Origin: Cytospora piceicola
Lineage: Eukaryota; Ascomycota; Sordariomycetes; Diaporthales; Cytosporaceae
Assembly: GCA_023375675.1 (NCBI GenBank)
Contig: JALQBC010000054.1
Coordinates: 124,001-188,000, forward strand
DNA length: 64,000 nucleotides
Direction of reading: 5' to 3'
Part shown: in pieces, positions 13,216-24,299 of the stretch
Layout: the number at the start of each line of letters is the position of its first letter
How positions within the stretch are numbered: the first letter of the stretch is position 1
Translations under genes and position numbers: made by a program
Notes under the pieces: generated by a model
Told to the model about the DNA's origin: nothing
What the model saw: the letters and a program-made list of their open reading frames with translations, nothing else
The model's database searches: none

Positions 13216-14222
13216 AATAACTCTTATTTAATATAATTTTAATATATACTACTAAGTAATACTTAATACTTTATTATAGTATTTAATTTTATTAAAACGT
13301 TTAGTTATATATAGTAATAGCTATAAGCCTTATATAAATATTAGAACGTATTTTAACAGAATATAGATATTTAATAAACGTTTATTATATAGCTTAAAGT
13401 AAACTATATAATAGAAATTAAAAAAGCTAAATCCGAAATCGAAACTTTAAAGAAAACTAATAAGTAAGCGAAACTTATAGATATTAATTATAAAGAAAAG
13501 CAGTTTAAACTTAAGTTAAATAAACTTAAACCTTTCGATAATATTAAAAAGACTTTTTAAAGATTTCTTACTATAACGTAATACTATATTTAATACTATA
13601 AAAAGGACTTTTAAAAAGAATTTAATAAAATTCTCTTTATAGCTAAATAACTTAAAAGGATAGCTTTTATATAGTTTAAACTAACTATACGCGATTATTT
13701 AAAGTATACTTTAATAAAATAAGATATAAATATTAAAGAAATCTTTAAAAAGTATAGTAACTTTAAAAAAGTACTTAAAAAAGCCTTTAATAAACCCGAA
13801 AAATAATAATAACTAAAACGCAGTTTAAATAAATACTTTTAATATACTTTAGCTTTAAAATACTTTATAGAATTCCGATAAATCGTTATAGTTTTAAAAT
13901 AGCTAAATAATATTCTAAACAAACGGTTTTATAAAAGACTAAAAAGTATTATTAAAGATAATATTATTAAAAAAATTAATTAAATAATTTCTTAAAGTAC
14001 GTTAAAATAGTAGTATAAATCGATAACTATAACTATAAATAATAACTTAAAAAATATAATAAGAGAACTTTTAATAAAGCTAACTCGAAAGCTTATATCT
14101 TAAATATTAAAAGGATGTTTTAAAGATATAAGAAAAGCTATAAGAATAATACTATATATAAATAATACGTAAAACCTATAAAACTTAACGCTATAAAACA
14201 TAAAGATAAGTTAAAGCTTAAA

Positions 14223-14264
14223 TACTTTAACTATAATAGAATAAAGTACTTTATAAAAGAATAT
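14223..14264 (+). pseudogene. Gag zinc-knuckle relic with ligands converted to tyrosine
   Basis: Fourteen codons read Y-F-N-Y-N-R-I-K-Y-F-I-K-E-Y. The spacing is exactly that of a retroviral-type CX2CX4HX4C knuckle, with tyrosine at every ligand position. TGY to TAY (Cys to Tyr) and CAY to TAY (His to Tyr) are the changes expected from RIP acting on TpG and CpA. The assignment rests on spacing and on its position in the gag region. Confidence 0.72.
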
Positions 14265-17200
14265 TAAAGTAAGTTTAAGAAAGAATAAAAGCTTATACTT
14301 ATAAAAAGACGGTATAATAATAATGTAAGATATAGATTTCTATTAATAAAAAGAAGGGGACTACTATACAATATAGTAATTAAAGATATAGATTTTAAAT
14401 ACTTTAATACCGACTACTTTACTAAAATAGTAAAAGAAGAATCAGAAAATAACTAAGTATTTTAAAATTATTTATAAGAATATAAAGATAAAATTTAACT
14501 AAAATCTTATTAAAATAATATTATCTTTATCTTTAATACTTAAAAACCTTAGCCGGAATTAAGTAATAATACTAAAACACTTTAAAAAGAAATATCCTTC
14601 GGATAAATATATACCTTATAACTTATAAAAGAAACGTTATACGAAAATAAATAACGAATTACCGAATTTATTAAAAATAGAATAATAGTAATCGATATTA
14701 TTAATAAAGTAATCTGATAAAAGGGATTATAAAAACCCGAGCTTATTAGTAATAAAAACTCGAAAGGCGTTTAAGAACGTAAAAAAGACTTTAATAAATA
14801 GATTAATAATAATACTATTAATAACCTTATAAAGGAAAAGGTACTTAATATACCTTTAGCGACTTATAATATTTTATAAATAAAGTAATAAACTTTACTT
14901 TATATAGAAACTATACTTACTTTATTATATATAAAACTACTTTAAAGAAAACCGGATAAGCTACTTTTAAATTTAAAGTATAATAAAGTAATCTATTTTA
15001 TTTATTATTAAAATACTTTATATATATACTATAAGTCGTTTAAACTTTATATATTAACGATAAATACGAAATATACTACCTTTATAAAGTATAGAATAAC
15101 TTCTTTTTATATTAGTATATAAATATTAAAATTTAAACGGTTTATCGACTTAATAATATTATTTAATACTATCGGAAAACAAATAAAAGAAACTTAAAAG
15201 ACTATATAATCTTCGAACTTAATAAAAAACAGTACCTTTTACTATATATTAAAATAGAATTTACGCTTAAAAGTTACTTAATAGATACTTATTAAGTTTA
15301 TCTTTAATATAAGTACACAGATTAGCGTAAGGTAAAAAAAACTTAAAAAAGAAAGAAATTAGTATATAACCGACTTTAAGCTTTATAATAACTACCTCTT
15401 TAATTTAAGTAAGGTAGTTTTAAAAACACCTTTTAAAAAGAACTAGCTAAAAAGGAAACAATACCTTTTAAAAAGAAATAAAAACGAGCTAAAAAAGTAG
15501 TATAGTAAGTAGCTACGTAAGTAAAAACAAGTTAAGCTATTTAAAACAGAACTATATAATAGTATAAAACTAAAAAGGTTCTTTAACACGATATACAGAA
15601 ACGACTATAACTACTTATAATTAAAAATATAAATCGGTAAAATTAAACTACGTATACTACTAAATAGTAGCGCTTAAAGAAACTTTATCTTTTTAAAAAT
15701 AGTTAATAAATACCGACTAGCTTATTACAGAAAGAAAGAACTATACTAACTAAAAATAATCGAAAGAATTAACGTTACTTATAATAACAGATAGATTAAT
15801 AATAAAACTAATTACCTCTTATTACTATTTAATATAACTATAAGACTTTTAGCTTTAATATTATAAACCTTTTAAACTATAATATAATATTAAGTATTAT
15901 ATAGTTTAGAAAGTATAATTTACGTATTAATTGGATTATTAGCTAAATTAATTAAGTAAGTTATATTTTATTTAAAGAAATAACTAATAGCTTAACGAAA
16001 AAGAGTTTAATTAATAAGAATAGTTAAGAGAAACAGCGCTTAAACGTACTTATAAATACTTTTAAAAAGGTTTAAAGAACTATATAAGCTTAAAAAGTAA
16101 TAATAACTAAGCCTTTAAACGAATTAAAGATAACGTAACTATACTTAAAATTAATATATTAAGCTAAGGAAATAATTAAAAAGGTTAACGTAATTAAAAG
16201 AAGAAGATAGTTAGTAAAAATAACTTAAGTACTTTAAAATATTAAAGGATATAAGTATAACGTATAAGTTAAGTATAAAGCTAAACTATTAATAATATAA
16301 ACTGTTATAGTAATATAATAAAGAATAGTTTCGTGTTAAAAACGATAGTACGAATATAAGGAAATAGTTAAATAAATATAAAAGCTACTTAAGCGATTTA
16401 TAAGCTACTTATAGTAACTTAAGAAAGTAAGAAAAAAACTTAAAAACTATATTTTAAAAAAGTATAAGAAGTATATTTAAACTATTATTAAAAGTCTTTA
16501 ATACCGGACTATTTAAAACACTTTTAAAAGAAAGAACTTAGCTAAAGTTTTAGTAAATCTATAAGTTAAACGAAAATAAATTTACTTTTATACAGTTTAT
16601 TAATCTTTAAACCGTTTTTACAGTTTAAGAATTATAAAGAGTATAATTAAATTTAAAACTAGCTAAATTCTAAAAGTAAAACATTATATATCGTATTATA
16701 GACTTTAAATGTTTTATAAGCTTTTTATATAAAACTAACTTAAAGTACTTTAAAAGTATTTAAATAGTAACTTAATAAAAAGTTATATATAACGATTAAT
16801 ATCGCCGGTAGAATACTTAATCTTATTTATTTTAAAAAGAATAACAGAAAACTAAAACTATACGTTAACTACTAATAGTTTAATAAAGTAATAACAAATA
16901 ACCGCTACCTTTTACCTTTAATCAGAGAACTTAAAAACCGGCTATATAAAGTAAAATTCTTTATAGCTTTAAACTTAAAAAAAGCTTATAACTTAATTAG
17001 ATAAAAGAAAGAGAAAAATAGAAATAGCGTTTAAAATATACTATAAATACTATAAGTATATAATAATACTATTTAAGCTTATTAATACTTTAACTATATT
17101 TTAAGCTATAATTAATTTTATATTATAAGAATATTTAATTATTACTATTATTATATACTTCGACGATATCTTTATTTACTTTAAAAATAAAAGTAAATAT

Positions 17201-18117
17201 AAAAAGTATATATATTAAGTATTATAGAGACTATAAGAAGTAAAACTATTAGTTAAATAAAAGAAAAGCTTCTTTTATATTAAAAAAGTAAACTTTCTTA
17301 AATATATAATCTTATTAAAAGAGATCCGAATATAAAACTTTTAAATTATAGTAGTTAAAGACTAGCCTATATTAATAAACCTTAAAGAAGTTAAAGGCTT
17401 TTTAAGATTTATAAACTTTTACTAATAATTTATTAAAGACTATAGTAAGTATATAATACCTTTTACTAATTTTACGAAAAAGACGTATTATTTAATTAAA
17501 CTATAACTATATAAAAGGTATTTAATAAAATTAAAGATATAATTACTTTAAAATTAGTTTTAATAAAAACAGATCTATAAAAACTATTCGAAGTTAAAAC
17601 CGACTTATCCGACTTTATACTTAGCAAATAAATCAGATAACGAAATAAGAATAATAAACTATATTTAATAATATTTATTTTAAAGAAACTTAATAAACTA
17701 AAACTTTAGTATTAAATATATAATAAATAACTTATAGTAATTATTAAAGTATTTAAAGAATAGGAATTTTACTTAATCGGTATAACGTACTAAGTAAAAG
17801 TCTATTTAAATTATAAGAACTTAATAATATTTATAACTACTAAAGTTCTTAATATAAGATAAATACAATAAATAGAATTTATATTATAATTTAATATTAA
17901 GTTTTACTACTATAAAAATTTAGATAATAAAATTATAAATGTTTAAAGTAGACTATTAAATTACTAATAAGATATTATATTAAAAATATAAAGTATTTTT
18001 AAATAAAATATAAATAGTACTTTTATTTAAGAACTAAGATAGCTAAACGCTACTTTTAAAATTAACGTAGATTTAAAATAAGAAACAGAACTTAAAAAGT
18101 TATAATAATAACTTATA

Positions 18118-18674
18118 TTAAATAAAGAGAGTAAGGATTTATACTGCCGAGGCGAGGATTTATACTTAGGTTTTATACCTGTAAGGCGAATGCATGCCTG
18201 TAATTCGTTAGATTAAGGTCTAATTTAAAGCTAAGTTTAAACCTTTATATTTAGCGATTTAATTAAGTAAATTAAATAATTTAAATAAAATCTAGTTAAT
18301 AAGCTTCGAGCCTATTAATTAATATATAATATAGTAAGGTAAAAGGTAGAATATATAGTTAAGATTAAAGTTAAACTTATAAAGCTTTAAAAGATTTTAA
18401 GGAAATCTAAAGTTTCTACTTACCTTAACTAAACTGTTAATATAAACTTTTATAATTTTATATATAATATAGTAAGATATATATAACTTATATAGAAATA
18501 TTAAGCTTAAATTTATAGCTTATATTTAAGTTTAAAATTAAAGATTATTTGCTTAGTAAGCTAAATATAAGCTTTTAAACTTAAGTAAAAGTTAAGAAGA
18601 TTGTTAGTAAAAAGGTATATTTTAAAAGTACGAATTCTTATCTCGGTAGTATAAATCCTCGCTCTTTAAATAAA
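18118..18674. mobile_element. 539 bp TIR element (MITE-like) with 9 bp target duplication
   Basis: The element spans 18127-18665 and is flanked by TTAAATAAA on both sides (18118-18126 and 18666-18674). Its ends are inverted repeats of about 24 bp: AGAGTAAGGATTTATACTGC on the left and AGAGCGAGGATTTATACTAC when the right end is reverse-complemented. They differ only by C/T and A/G changes. A second copy of the GCGAGGATTTATACT motif lies just inside the left end. No coding sequence. A 9 bp duplication fits Mutator-like elements better than hAT (8 bp). Gypsy copy A lacks it at the homologous site near 3985. Confidence 0.85.
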
Positions 18675-20216
18675 AAAGAGGACTTATAAGAAAAGAATAG
18701 TATAATCTTTTAAATAAATAAACTTTATATTTTAAAAGACTTATAAAGTAAGCTTATCTTTTAAATATATAAAGTATTAGCTTATAGATATTAAAAGATA
18801 ACTTTAATAATTATATAACTTTAATAATATTATAAGTTCTTTAAAATATAATAATATATTATAGTAGTATTTAAGAAATATAATATTTATAATAAAAGTA
18901 AGGTAGTATAATATAAGCTTTATAAAAAGCTAAAAGCTTTATTAGTTATAATAAGATTATAAAGGTTAGTTATTATAAACTTTATTATTAAACTATTAAA
19001 GTTTAAAGAACTTATAATAAAGGTATTATTTAATAGTATTTTAATAATTATAAATAGACTTATTAAATACGCTTACTTTTTTTTACCTTATTAAGAATCT
19101 TTAATAGTAAAAGAATTAGTATATACGTTTTTTAAAACTATAATTAATTAGTATAAAGTACTAAAATAAATATAAATTATAATATAAAGTTTACTTTTTA
19201 CTTTTAATAAAGACTTATAAGTAAGTTAAAAGCTAAGTATAAGCTTTTAATAGCTTTCTATATATAAACCGATAAATAAATAAAATAACTTAATTAAATC
19301 GTTAAAGCTTACTTTAAAAGTTATATTAACTATAAATAAAATATTTAAGTTAACCTTTTAATATTTATATAAGTTGCTTATAATAGCGTAAAAATAAATA
19401 TAATAAGAATATTACTATTTTATACTAACTATAAGTATAACCTTAATATTTATAAAATACTACTACTTAAAAAGGATAATATAAAAGTAACGAAATAAAT
19501 AAATAATATTTATAAACTATAAGAAGATATTTTAAGAAAACTTTTATTTATTTATTAATAAATACTATATTTTAAACGTTAACTATAAACTTTTATTACT
19601 TTTAAAAATAAAGATATACTTAGTGTTTTATATTTTATTACTTAAACTAATATTTAAGAATATAAAACTCGATAAAAAAGTTAAACTTAACTATAAAGTA
19701 TAAGAATATAAAGTAGAATAAATATTAAATAAATAACAGACTAAGAAAGAAATAAAGTTCTTAATTAAATAAAAAAGTTATAACTAGTTAGAAATTATAT
19801 AAAAACTAATAAAGAACTTAAAATACTATAAAGTACTAATTAACTAATATAACTAGTAAAGAGAAAGATCTTATTAGTTTAAAAGGATTATACTAGTTAA
19901 AAAGAACTTTACTAGTAAAAAAAGATTCTATTAGTTAAAAAAGATCCTACTAGTTACTATAAAACATATTAATAAAAAACACTATAACTAATTAAACAGA
20001 TTACCTAATAATAAAATAACTTAATTACTAGTAAAGAAAAGAAATTAGTTATAACTAACGAAGATTTATTTAACTAAACGCCGACTTAAAACTAATCTTC
20101 GCTTTAAAGCTACTAAGTAACTCCGTTTTAATACTAGTTAAACTAGAGAATAGCGGTAAGACTGTATGCCGAGAAGGCCTTCCGTTAAAAAAGATCGGAA
20201 ACTTAATAATTAAATA

Positions 20217-20298
20217 CGCCGCTTAAGCTGCTTTAGATCCGATAAAGTAACGCCCTTCGGGCGTTACTCTATCGTTTCCTCTGTAGCCTTAAGCGGCG
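20217..20298. repeat. 82 bp imperfect inverted repeat in copy 3
   Basis: Same hairpin as 6193-6274. The CGCCGCTTAAG/CTTAAGCGGCG arms and the AACGCCC-TTCG-GGGCGTT core are intact although surrounding sequence has drifted. Its length is identical to that in copy 2. Confidence 0.88.
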
Positions 20299-20299
20299 A

Positions 20300-20491
20300 A
20301 ATATTTATTTACGTATTTACTTACTTATATACTTACTTAATAATTAGATAAATAAATTACTAGCTACTTTATTAACTACTTTACTAGCTAATTTACTAGC
20401 TAACTTACCTACTTATTTACCTACTTACTTACTTACTTACTTATTTACTTACTTACTTATTTACTTACTTACTTATTTACTTACTTACTTA

Positions 20492-20559
<68 letters not shown>

Positions 20560-20715
20560 TTTACTTATTTACTTACTTACTTACTTACTTATTTACTTAT
20601 TTACTTATTTACTTATTTACTTACTTACTTACTTATTTACTTATTTACTTATTTACTTATTTACTTATTTACTTATTTACTTACTTACTTACTTATTTAC
20701 TTATTTACTTACTTA
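20300..20715. repeat. (CTTA)n microsatellite tract in element copy 3
   Basis: About 415 bp of CTTA/TTTA tetranucleotides, with a perfect CTTA block around 20495-20560. Confidence 0.95.
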
Positions 20716-21276
20716 ATTCGAATCTAAAGGCTTATATAAGCCTTCGGTAAAGAAAAAGGAAAGGAAAGGCTAAGGTTCGGGTTAAGAACTTAAAAAACCT
20801 AAGAAACCTAAGTAATTAAGACTATTAGCTTTAATAGTAAGCTTACTTTAAAGGCTACGATTTAATTAAATATACCGTTTAATAGCCTTGTTTTTATAGA
20901 TTTAGATTTAAATAACTACGTTTTAATTAAATTAAAACTCGAGCGTGTATTTTAGTTTAAACCTAAAGTCTTCGGTAAAAAGCCTTATCGTAGGCCTTAT
21001 CGTAATCGGCCTTATCGTAGGCCTTAAAATAACTGTAAGTCTTCCGGCAGGTATTTAAAGCCTTATAATTACTAGTGTATTTAGTTACGGAACGACTAGA
21101 ATCACTGCTTTTCATAGCTAATCAGATACTTTAGACAGGTATTATAGCGAATTAGCATAATTGTAATTCAGAGCCAATTAGAATTAAAAACAGGTAGCAT
21201 AAATCTCAAGGGTAACAATTTTCTATTATGCTCGCCGGCCTTATAAAACAAACATCAACCTTCCTAACGGAAGGTA

Positions 21277-21677
21277 TAGCCAATTCATGGACGTCGAATC
21301 AAGAGAGTCTAAAGCTAGCTATCACGAGAACTGTATACATATAAGTTATGCCCCTTACAACGATCTGTCATCCACTCGACACCTGGCTGGAACTCAGCAT
21401 CGCCGCCGCCGCCGCCGCCGAAGAGACAGAGGCTGAGCCCGAACCGATCATTATCGGGATAACGGAGTTAAAAAGGACGGCAACAACGTGAATGAGAACA
21501 ATATGAGCAAAACCAACAAGAGACTGAGTTTGAGCAGACCGTATCGCTGTTAATGAGATGTCCAATAAACCAATAAACCAACGAACCAATAAAGACAATA
21601 GCAGTTCTACTTCACTCAGATACACTACGTGAAGTGAACCTGCCAAGAGCACACACCGCCTGTCTGCAGTAGAACAG
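21277..21677. other. Left flank of island 1, no gene seen
   Basis: GC-balanced sequence with normal CA/TG content, starting directly after element copy 3. It includes a short (CGC)n run at 21400-21418. Open frames here are short and show no coding bias. It probably holds the 3' untranslated region of the minus-strand gene that ends at 21678. Confidence 0.6.
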
Positions 21678-22421
21678 CTACTGCCGAGATGATGGTTGGC
21701 AGATGCTGGCGCTCCTGGGCACAACAATACTGCCAGCATGATGGGATGCCGCAGTACGAATACGATGGCGCATGTGAACAGCCCTGTAGTGGTTTCTGCG
21801 CATTGTTCTGTACGTAGTAAGCACGCGGCGTCGTGCCCCAAGCCTGGCGGCGCCGGTGTCAACAGGTCGAGGGTATCCGTGCAGATGGCTCGGTCCTGCG
21901 AGCTCATCCTCCTGCTCGTGCTCGCGTTCCTCTTCTACGATTCGGAGACGAAGGGGAAGCGGGTTCAGGGAATCGCCAAGCTGGAACCGAATTATAGGTG
22001 TCCCAACTCCCGGGAGACGCGAGGACAATGACGACTGGAAAAACGATTGCGAACCGTGGTCGGTGCAGGGAGAACGCCGATACGGAGCTGTTGTCGCTGA
22101 CGGTGATAGTGGTTCTGGGGATGATAGCATTGAGGACGTTGTGTTACGGATATATGCTTCTACCGCTGGGGAGAATTGTGGCGGGGGAGGCAAGGGAGCG
22201 TCGTCGTCGTCGTCGTCGTCGTCTTCCTTATTGCTACAGTAGCTGCTATAGCAGAGATTAGTATGTTCACACGCAGGCAGTGGATGGATCGACAAACAGC
22301 GACTCCAGACTTACATTTCCTCGTTGATGGCCCCGGTAGCGGCCTGGTGCGGTACACTCCGAGTGTTGCCTCCAAGTCTTCCACAAGTCCCGCTCAGTTG
22401 AGGTGTGCAAAAGTCAAACAT
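21678..22421 (-). CDS. Two-exon gene, 224-residue protein of unknown function
   Basis: Exon 1 is 22421-22315 and exon 2 is 22245-21678. The 69 bp intron (22314-22246) has a GTAAGT donor, a TACTAAT branch point and a TATAG acceptor, all textbook for filamentous fungi. Splicing joins exon 1 (starting MFDFCTPQLSG at an ATG preceded by CTTCAAC) in frame to the long second exon. That exon starts with an eight-aspartate run (residues 44-51, encoded by a trinucleotide repeat), then a proline run, a Ser/Thr/Pro-rich middle, an acidic patch EEEREHEQEDE (140-150) and an Arg/His-rich C-terminal third (170-205). No domain is recognised and no signal peptide or membrane segment is evident. The composition suggests a disordered, possibly nuclear protein, which is inference. 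Reading without the intron gives a shorter 205-residue frame with an implausible start. Confidence 0.62.
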
Positions 22422-23030
22422 GTTGAAGGAGCGATAAGGATGGATACGATGGGGAAGGGATTAGTTGCTGGACTGGAAGGGAAGCTGGAGCCTGGCAATG
22501 ATGAAGATAAATGCTGGTCGAGACACCCGACTAGGAGTCCATAAGAGGACAGACAGACAGATATACGCATCTCCACGTAACGCAGGCAGCAAGAAGAGAA
22601 AGGGGAAGCCGAAAGTCTGAAACATATCAATTGATACCTCTGCTTCTGCAATCACAGTGGAAGAAGGATGAATTTCTTTGTGTATGTCTAGTCTAGGTTT
22701 GCCTTCTACCATCTGCGAACTGAAACACGACCTTTGTTAACAACAATAAGAGAGAAACATTGGCAACCAGGGTTTCGTTCGAGATGCTGCTGGTTTCGCC
22801 CTGGGAATTTGCAAAATGGAAAAAGAAAAGGAAAAGGAAAAGAGAACAAATGCGAGAGGAACAAACCAGCTCGCCTAATCCGTTGTTCGGTAGGCCAAAA
22901 GCTCCATACCCTACCCTAGGGAAACCTCAGTAAGCCTCTCCTGCTCGGCCAGCTTGCGAACGCGCCAGGGCGCGAGTGCCGTCCGGACTGGACGGCCTCT
23001 GCTTCTGGGTGGGTAGATGCCTCCGGCTCC
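22422..23030. other. Intergenic region upstream of the minus-strand gene
   Basis: About 600 bp of GC-balanced sequence with short open frames on both strands and no consistent codon bias. It contains a purine-rich AAAAGAAAAGGAAAAGGAAA stretch near 22820. It presumably includes the promoter of the 224-residue gene. No binding site can be assigned with confidence. Confidence 0.5.
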
Positions 23031-23384
23031 ATGACGAGCGAGACGTACAAGGAAGGCCATGTCGATAGAAGCTGGACGCTTAGTGGCAGCACACTGCGAT
23101 CGATGCCGCTCTGCTTTGTACTGCTATCGTCGTCGCTGCTTCTGCCTCTATTTCTGTGCCTGGTCCTGTTTCTTCTCCTCCCAATGCTGCTGCTCCCTGA
23201 CTCCTCGCAGATATGGCCGCCCTCTCCATGCTATGCCACGCTGCCTCTGCCGCTGCCTAGACACTTGTCTGCCAGCTTCTTGTCTCACGTGTATATTGTC
23301 CTCGTTCTCGTCGTCGTATTCGGACATCTGGAGCCCCCCTCCCTTCCGGTGTATCACTTCTCCTCCGACTTGCATGCAAGCTAG
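23031..23384 (+). CDS. Possible small membrane protein or antisense of a charged exon (ambiguous)
   Basis: An ATG-started frame of 117 residues begins MTSETYKEG and contains a Leu-rich hydrophobic stretch (about residues 26-55) and a second one (about 85-98). The opposite strand over 23148-23375 has an equally reasonable frame beginning MQVGGEVIH, with an acidic YDDENED segment and a Gln/Arg-rich tail; a further minus frame extends to 23589. Leucine-rich frames opposite acidic/basic frames are often artefacts, so only one strand can be real and possibly neither is. I see no splice signals that decide it. Confidence 0.22.
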   Translation: MTSETYKEGHVDRSWTLSGSTLRSMPLCFVLLSSSLLLPLFLCLVLFLLLPMLLLPDSSQIWPPSPCYATLPLPLPRHLSASFLSHVYIVLVLVVVFGHLEPPSLPVYHFSSDLHAS

Positions 23385-23596
23385 GGCGTGAAGGATCTGT
23401 CTGGCCTTTGCGGTGGGGACGTCGATATAGGTAGTAGGTACCTTTCAGTTCGTACACGGCAGATGAGGGAGGGAGACGTGGTTTTTTGCAAGAAAATGTG
23501 TGATATTTACAAATTGGACAGGGTGAAGTAATCCAAGAATTGCAGTGATCAACAAGTATTTCTAGTGTACGTTGTAAATTACCCCGCATTATTGTT

Positions 23597-23650
23597 ATAA
23601 CGGTCTATCTAATTACAGCATAACGGTATTATCTAATTACAGTATAACGG
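23597..23650. repeat. Short tandem repeat, 23-24 bp unit, about 2.3 copies
   Basis: The motif ATAACGGT recurs at 23597, 23620 and 23644, with TATCTAATTACAG between occurrences. Confidence 0.85.
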
Positions 23651-23833
23651 TCCAAAAGGCTTTACTGTCTAAACCACAACGGTCAGGTACGTACGTACCT
23701 TCCGTCCTTCCTTCCGTCCCAGAATAATTTACCAAGATACAGTACGTACTAAATAATAAACAAGCCAGGAAGGAACAACTTGGAAGTCTGTGACCGTTAA
23801 CGCGACGCAACGCACGCGACGTGACGATGCGAG

Positions 23834-23845
23834 TGACGTGACGTG
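23834..23845. promoter_or_regulatory. Candidate CRE-like bZIP site, TGACGTGACGTG
   Basis: Two overlapping TGACGT/ACGT cores match the known ATF/CREB-type bZIP consensus in fungi. It lies in a non-coding GC-rich patch with several other ACG steps, so chance occurrence is possible. No downstream gene is firmly identified. Confidence 0.25.
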
Positions 23846-23906
23846 TCTGTTTCCTTCACCACCTCTTTTTCTTCTTTCTTTTAATGTTCTTTTCCACTAT
23901 CGTGGT

Positions 23907-23975
23907 CACCATCATCACCATCATCACCATCATCACCATCATCCTCTTCTCTCTCTCTCTCTCTCTCTCTCTTCT
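23907..23975. repeat. CAC/CAT trinucleotide tract followed by (TC)n
   Basis: CACCATCAT units at 23907-23944 are followed by about 15 TC repeats to 23975. Confidence 0.93.
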
Positions 23976-24210
23976 CAAGTCACATCAACTACATCCATCA
24001 ATTAATTCTGCTGGGCACACAACATCTCAACGTTTCGAAACCACATCTCCTCTATCCTTCCATCTTCCCCATCAAATGGAACCACTTTCCTGTCATTTCA
24101 CAGCTTGAGAGCCGTGTGCAGGTTTTCTTCCATCATCATCTATCCTCTCTTCGCCGTTTCCTATCGCTAGTTATTTGTACCATTTGTTATCCATTCAGTC
24201 CAATCATCCA

Positions 24211-24289
24211 CCCATCCATCCATCCATCCATCCATATATCGTCAAATCTCTCTCAGTAAGGCTTCGCAGGGATTGGTTCCCCCCCCCCC
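24211..24289. repeat. (CATC)n tract and an 11-base C homopolymer
   Basis: CCAT/CATC repeats lie at 24211-24235. A run of eleven C is at 24279-24289, a site prone to sequencing length error. Confidence 0.9.
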
Positions 24290-24299
24290 TACCTTCAAT

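Larger units (their letters stand above)
13390..20142 (+). mobile_element. Ty3/Gypsy retrotransposon relic, copy B (gag-pol, RIP-degraded)
   Basis: This is the most complete copy of the family. Gag begins near 13390 (KLNKLKPFDNIKKTF at about 13514-13560). A gag zinc-knuckle remnant is at 14223-14264, with all four metal ligands now tyrosine. The reverse-transcriptase catalytic motif Y-F-D-D is intact at 17156-17167, followed by IFIYFKNKSKYKKY. The integrase core is at about 18990-19440. It is interrupted at 18127-18665 by a small TIR element and cut at its 3' end by TAAG-core element copy 3. Compared with copy A, the reverse-transcriptase region is uninterrupted and supplies the empty site for element copy 1. 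Nonsense codons are frequent, so it cannot be expressed as protein. Confidence 0.88.
20143..21274 (+). mobile_element. TAAG-core non-coding element, copy 3 (1132 bp, forms island edge)
   Basis: Same organisation as copy 2: GC-rich start, 82 bp inverted repeat (20217-20298), CTTA microsatellite (about 20300-20715), then the conserved 3' portion ending GGAAGG at 21274 followed by TA. The left flank matches the 3' part of Gypsy copy B. The right flank is the first base of GC-balanced island 1, so this element's end is the compartment boundary. The left flank shows no clear TA duplication; it may have been mutated or lost. Confidence 0.83.

Noticed and set aside
1..21275. Mitochondrial or bacterial origin for the AT-rich DNA
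   Set aside because: CA/TG loss with CG retention, Gypsy and Copia remnants and flanking spliced nuclear genes point to RIP-mutated nuclear DNA.
21368..21907. 179-codon minus-strand open frame across the (CGC)n run in island 1
   Set aside because: Overlaps the supported two-exon gene in another frame, starts without good context and has alternating low-complexity runs produced by the trinucleotide repeat.
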